Shown: positions 33,130 to 35,467 of the stretch, one piece after another | How positions within the stretch are numbered: the stretch's first letter is position 1 | Layout: each line of letters starts with the position of its first letter | Assembly (NCBI GenBank): GCA_946625485.1 | Contig: CAMOTB010000012.1 | Coordinates: 1 to 35,467 of the forward strand | Length of the DNA: 35,467 bases | DNA from: an uncultured Bacteroidales bacterium | GTDB lineage: Bacteria > Bacteroidota > Bacteroidia > Bacteroidales > UBA932 | Direction: 5' to 3' | The notes under the pieces: model-generated | Database searches by the model: none | What the model was told of the DNA's origin: nothing | What the model saw: the letters and a program-made list of their open reading frames with translations, nothing else | Position numbers and translations under genes: made by a program

Positions 33130-33711
33130 TCACTTGGAATCTTCCTTGGAGAAGAACTTCCACTGGAAAAGGATCAGGTAAAAGGCGCCGACGGTGACAC
33201 AGCTGTCAGCGAAATTGAATACCGGATCGAAGAAGGTGAAATGCTTCCCGCCGACCCAGGGCAGCCATTGCGGCAGATACGTATCAATCAGCGGGAAATA
33301 AAGCATATCTACGACACGCCCCTGCATGAAGGGCATGTGCGGTTCGAAAATCAGTCCGTAGAAAAGGCAGTCTATGATATTGCCCATGGCCCCGGCGGCG
33401 ATCAGCGTCAGTCCGACCAGCACCCCTGTCGGGACCTCCACCCGTTTGACCAGGCGGGAAATCCACCAGCTCAACGCGGCGAAGAGGCAGATCCGGAAGA
33501 AGGTCAGGAAATACTTTCCGACCGCTCCGCCGAACTTCATCCCGAAGGCCATCCCCTCGTTTTCGATGAAGAGGATCTGGAACCAGTTGCCGATCACGCT
33601 GAAATGCTCGCCGATGGACATATTCGTCTTGACCAGGACTTTCATGACCTGGTCAATGACGACGAGCACAATACCCAGAATCAGCAGTTTCTTCCCTTTG
33701 GAGAGCGCCAT
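33130..33711 (-). CDS. lspA: Lipoprotein signal peptidase (signal peptidase II)
   Basis: A 193-residue inner-membrane protein with four hydrophobic helices. The aspartic protease pair is Asp114 in G-N-I-I-D-C-L-F-Y-G and Asp169 in F-N-F-A-D-S; V-I-D-Q in helix 1 and the N-E-G-M-A-F-G loop are also conserved. It cleaves prolipoproteins before the lipidated Cys and so serves all lipoproteins in this window. It is slightly longer than E. coli LspA because of the loop before Asp169, as is usual in Bacteroidetes. It starts 7 nt after the stop of the DksA-like frame, giving the order ileS-dksA-lspA. Confidence 0.95.
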   Translation of the reverse strand: MALSKGKKLLILGIVLVVIDQVMKVLVKTNMSIGEHFSVIGNWFQILFIENEGMAFGMKFGGAVGKYFLTFFRICLFAALSWWISRLVKRVEVPTGVLVGLTLIAAGAMGNIIDCLFYGLIFEPHMPFMQGRVVDMLYFPLIDTYLPQWLPWVGGKHFTFFDPVFNFADSCVTVGAFYLILFQWKFFSKEDSK

Positions 33712-33718
33712 ATCCGGA

Positions 33719-34150
33719 TCAGTTCTTTCCGGATTTGGCCAACATCTCCTTGGCTTCCACCGTCAGGGTCGCATGCGGGACGAGACGGAGCCGCTCCTTG
33801 GGGATCAGCTTGCCGGTCACGCGGCAGACGCCATACGTTTTGTTCTCAATGCGCGCGATAGCGGCTTCGAGGTTCTGGATGAACTTGTACTGGCGCTGGG
33901 CGAGAGCACTGGCCTCTTCCTTGGAAAGCTGGTTGGCACCGTCATCCTCAACCGTCTTGAAAGAAGGTGAGGTGTCTTCGATGTCGTTGCTGCCATTGTG
34001 CATCACGACCTGACGGAGTTTGTTGTACTCGGAACGCGCCTTCGCAAGCATGTCCTCGATGATGACACGGAACTCAGCCAGTTCCTCATCGGAATAACGG
34101 GTCTTTTCGACCGGCTGTTCCACTTTGGCGGGTTTCTTCGTTTCAGCCAT
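33719..34150 (-). CDS. TraR/DksA-family protein (domain or separate gene inside the ileS frame)
   Basis: Starting at the ATG at 34150, this gives 143 residues: M-A-E-T-K-K, a short charged lead, then T-R-Y-S-D-E-E-L-A-E-F, a long coiled coil, and Y-G-V-C-R-V-T-G-K-L-I-P-K-E-R-L-R-L-V-P-H-A-T. The finger keeps one of the four DksA zinc cysteines (C-R-V-T); the partners are absent, as in the Bacteroidetes branch of this family. DksA-like proteins bind RNA polymerase through the secondary channel. In related genomes it is a separate gene between ileS and lspA. Here the same frame is open upstream into IleRS, so either a fusion or a lost stop is present. No TAnnTTTG box is seen just before this ATG. 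Confidence 0.8.
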   Translation of the reverse strand: MAETKKPAKVEQPVEKTRYSDEELAEFRVIIEDMLAKARSEYNKLRQVVMHNGSNDIEDTSPSFKTVEDDGANQLSKEEASALAQRQYKFIQNLEAAIARIENKTYGVCRVTGKLIPKERLRLVPHATLTVEAKEMLAKSGKN

Positions 34151-35467
34151 ATTCGTATGTTTTATGACGTTGATCTTAATGGGTGTTTCGTTCCACTCTA
34201 CCTCGACGGCGGTATCGGGGGCCTCGTCCAGCGACTTGAGATCCACGGACAAGGCGAGCGTCTGCGAAGCAAGGTAATCTTTATAGTCGGCCAGGGACGC
34301 GGCAATCTCCTCGGCATCGGCCCCGTCGGCATGGATGCTGACATCTACCTTGTCCGTCACCTCGAAACCGCTGTCCTTGCGGATATTCTGGATGCGGTTG
34401 ACCAGTTCGCGGGCGACGCCTTCGTTCTTGAGTTCATCACTGACCGCGATGTCCAGCGCGATCGTCAGCGAGCCCTCGGATCCGACCAGCCATCCGGGCA
34501 TGTCCTCGGAGGAAATCTGGTAATCGCCGGGCTGCAGGTCCACCGGACCGGAAGGAAGGGCGACCGTATAGGTCCGGCCTTCGGACTCGGCGGCCTGGAT
34601 CTCGGAGATCACGCCCTGGTCAAAAGCTCCGAACGCAGCGGCGATCTCCTTCATCTGCTTGCCGTAGATCTTGCCCAGGGTCTTGAAATTGGGCTTGATC
34701 TTCTTGGTGATGATGCCGGTCGTATCGGCGAGGAACTCCGCTTCCTTGACATTTACCTCACCGAGCAGGATGTCCTTGACCGCTTCCAGCTGGTCGCGGA
34801 CCTTGTCGGAGATCACGGGAATGACGAGTTTGGAGAGCGGCTGGCGGACCTTGATATTCACCTTGCGGCGCAGCGCCAGGACCATCGAAGTCGCTTTCTG
34901 CGCCAGCGCCATGCGCTCCTCCAGATCCTTGTCGATCAGGGCAGTATCGGCCTTCGGCATCAGCACGTAGTGCACGGATTCAGCGCCGTCCGGAACCAGG
35001 TCCAGGTAGAGCCGGTCCATATAGAACGGCGCGATCGGCGCAGCCAGCACGGCCACGGTCCGCAGCACCTCATACAAGGTCTGGTAGGCGGCCTGCTTGT
35101 CCTGCCCCGGCTCCCCGCCCCAGAAGCGCTTGCGGTTCAGACGGACGTACCAGTTGGACAGGTGGTCGCAGACGAAATCCTGGATCAGGCGGCCGGCGAG
35201 CGTGATATCATAATCCTCATAGGCGGCGCGCACGTCGCGGATGAGGCTGTTGAGCAGGGAAATGATCCAGCGGTCGATCTCCGGACGCTCCGCATACGGG
35301 ACGGCGGCCGCTTTCGGGTCAAAGCCGTCCACATTCGCGTACAGCGCGAAGAAGGAATAGGTGTTGTACAGGGTGCCGAAGAACTTGCGGCGCACCTCGT
35401 CCACGCCGGCCTCGTCGAACTTGAGGTTGTCCCAAGGCTGGGCGTTGGTCAGCATGTACCAGCGCAG
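33719..35467 (-). CDS. ileS: Isoleucyl-tRNA synthetase, C-terminal part, frame continuous with the DksA-like protein (partial)
   Basis: The frame enters from the right edge and runs without a stop to TGA at 33719. Residues encoded by about 34151-35467 (some 439) are the C-terminal part of IleRS: W-Y-M-L-T-N-A-Q-P-W-D-N-L-K-F, the anticodon-binding domain (D-R-W-I-I-S-L-L-N-S-L, H-L-S-N-W-Y-V-R-L-N-R-K-R-F-W), V-R-Q-P-L-S-K-L, and an end V-E-W-N-E-T-P-I-K-I-N-V. The next codons (I-K-H-T-N) look like translated spacer, with the rare codon ATA, before the DksA-like ATG at 34150. The start codon lies outside the window. The enzyme charges tRNA-Ile; the fused tail is unusual. Confidence 0.85.
   Translation of the reverse strand: MRWYMLTNAQPWDNLKFDEAGVDEVRRKFFGTLYNTYSFFALYANVDGFDPKAAAVPYAERPEIDRWIISLLNSLIRDVRAAYEDYDITLAGRLIQDFVCDHLSNWYVRLNRKRFWGGEPGQDKQAAYQTLYEVLRTVAVLAAPIAPFYMDRLYLDLVPDGAESVHYVLMPKADTALIDKDLEERMALAQKATSMVLALRRKVNIKVRQPLSKLVIPVISDKVRDQLEAVKDILLGEVNVKEAEFLADTTGIITKKIKPNFKTLGKIYGKQMKEIAAAFGAFDQGVISEIQAAESEGRTYTVALPSGPVDLQPGDYQISSEDMPGWLVGSEGSLTIALDIAVSDELKNEGVARELVNRIQNIRKDSGFEVTDKVDVSIHADGADAEEIAASLADYKDYLASQTLALSVDLKSLDEAPDTAVEVEWNETPIKINVIKHTNMAETKKPAKVEQPVEKTRYSDEELAEFRVIIEDMLAKARSEYNKLRQVVMHNGSNDIEDTSPSFKTVEDDGANQLSKEEASALAQRQYKFIQNLEAAIARIENKTYGVCRVTGKLIPKERLRLVPHATLTVEAKEMLAKSGKN

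Overview
The window comes from a member of the Bacteroidetes, most likely the order Bacteroidales, with a fairly GC-rich genome. The evidence is a SusC/SusD pair inside a polysaccharide utilisation locus (PUL), many lipoproteins, DUF3823, CotH and DUF6567-like families, -7 promoter boxes of the TAnnTTTG type, and the gene order ileS - TraR/DksA-like - lspA. The exact genus cannot be read from the sequence.

Layout. (a) 1-4256: the 3' end of an unidentified gene, possibly with a TrkA-C-like domain; a GH92 alpha-mannosidase lipoprotein; a papain-like YiiX-type lipoprotein on the other strand; a tRNA whose anticodon reads AGG (Pro); about 700 bp of non-coding repeats, including three 86-88 bp tandem copies directly behind the tRNA; and a small DUF6567-like lipoprotein. 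(b) 4309-9175: a GH31 lipoprotein divergent from a membrane-spanning regulator with a Kelch-like periplasmic part and a SARP-like cytoplasmic part. (c) 9162-24684, minus strand: a large PUL, read 5' to 3' as CotH protein, GH92, then after a 120-bp promoter gap a coiled-coil lipoprotein, SusC, SusD, DUF3823 lipoprotein, GH71/99-like, GH43, and a second GH71/99-like. (d) 24898-33085: an amino-sugar operon (MFS transporter, nagA, two exported Gfo/Idh/MocA-type proteins, nagB-like, Tat-exported Gfo/Idh/MocA oxidoreductase) divergent from a LacI-type regulator, with two matching candidate operators between them. (e) 33130-35467: lspA, then a TraR/DksA-like protein whose frame runs without a stop into the C-terminal part of isoleucyl-tRNA synthetase.

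How it may work together. The enzymes (two GH92, two GH71/99-like, GH31, GH43) point to alpha-linked glycans, possibly mannose-rich ones such as N-glycans or mannan. SusC/SusD would import oligosaccharides, and the neighbouring operon would handle GlcNAc-type sugars, as expected if the substrate contains GlcNAc. The exported Gfo/Idh/MocA proteins suggest a redox step on a sugar outside the cytoplasm. The Kelch/SARP-like protein is a good candidate sensor for the PUL. Substrate and regulatory links are inference from gene content.
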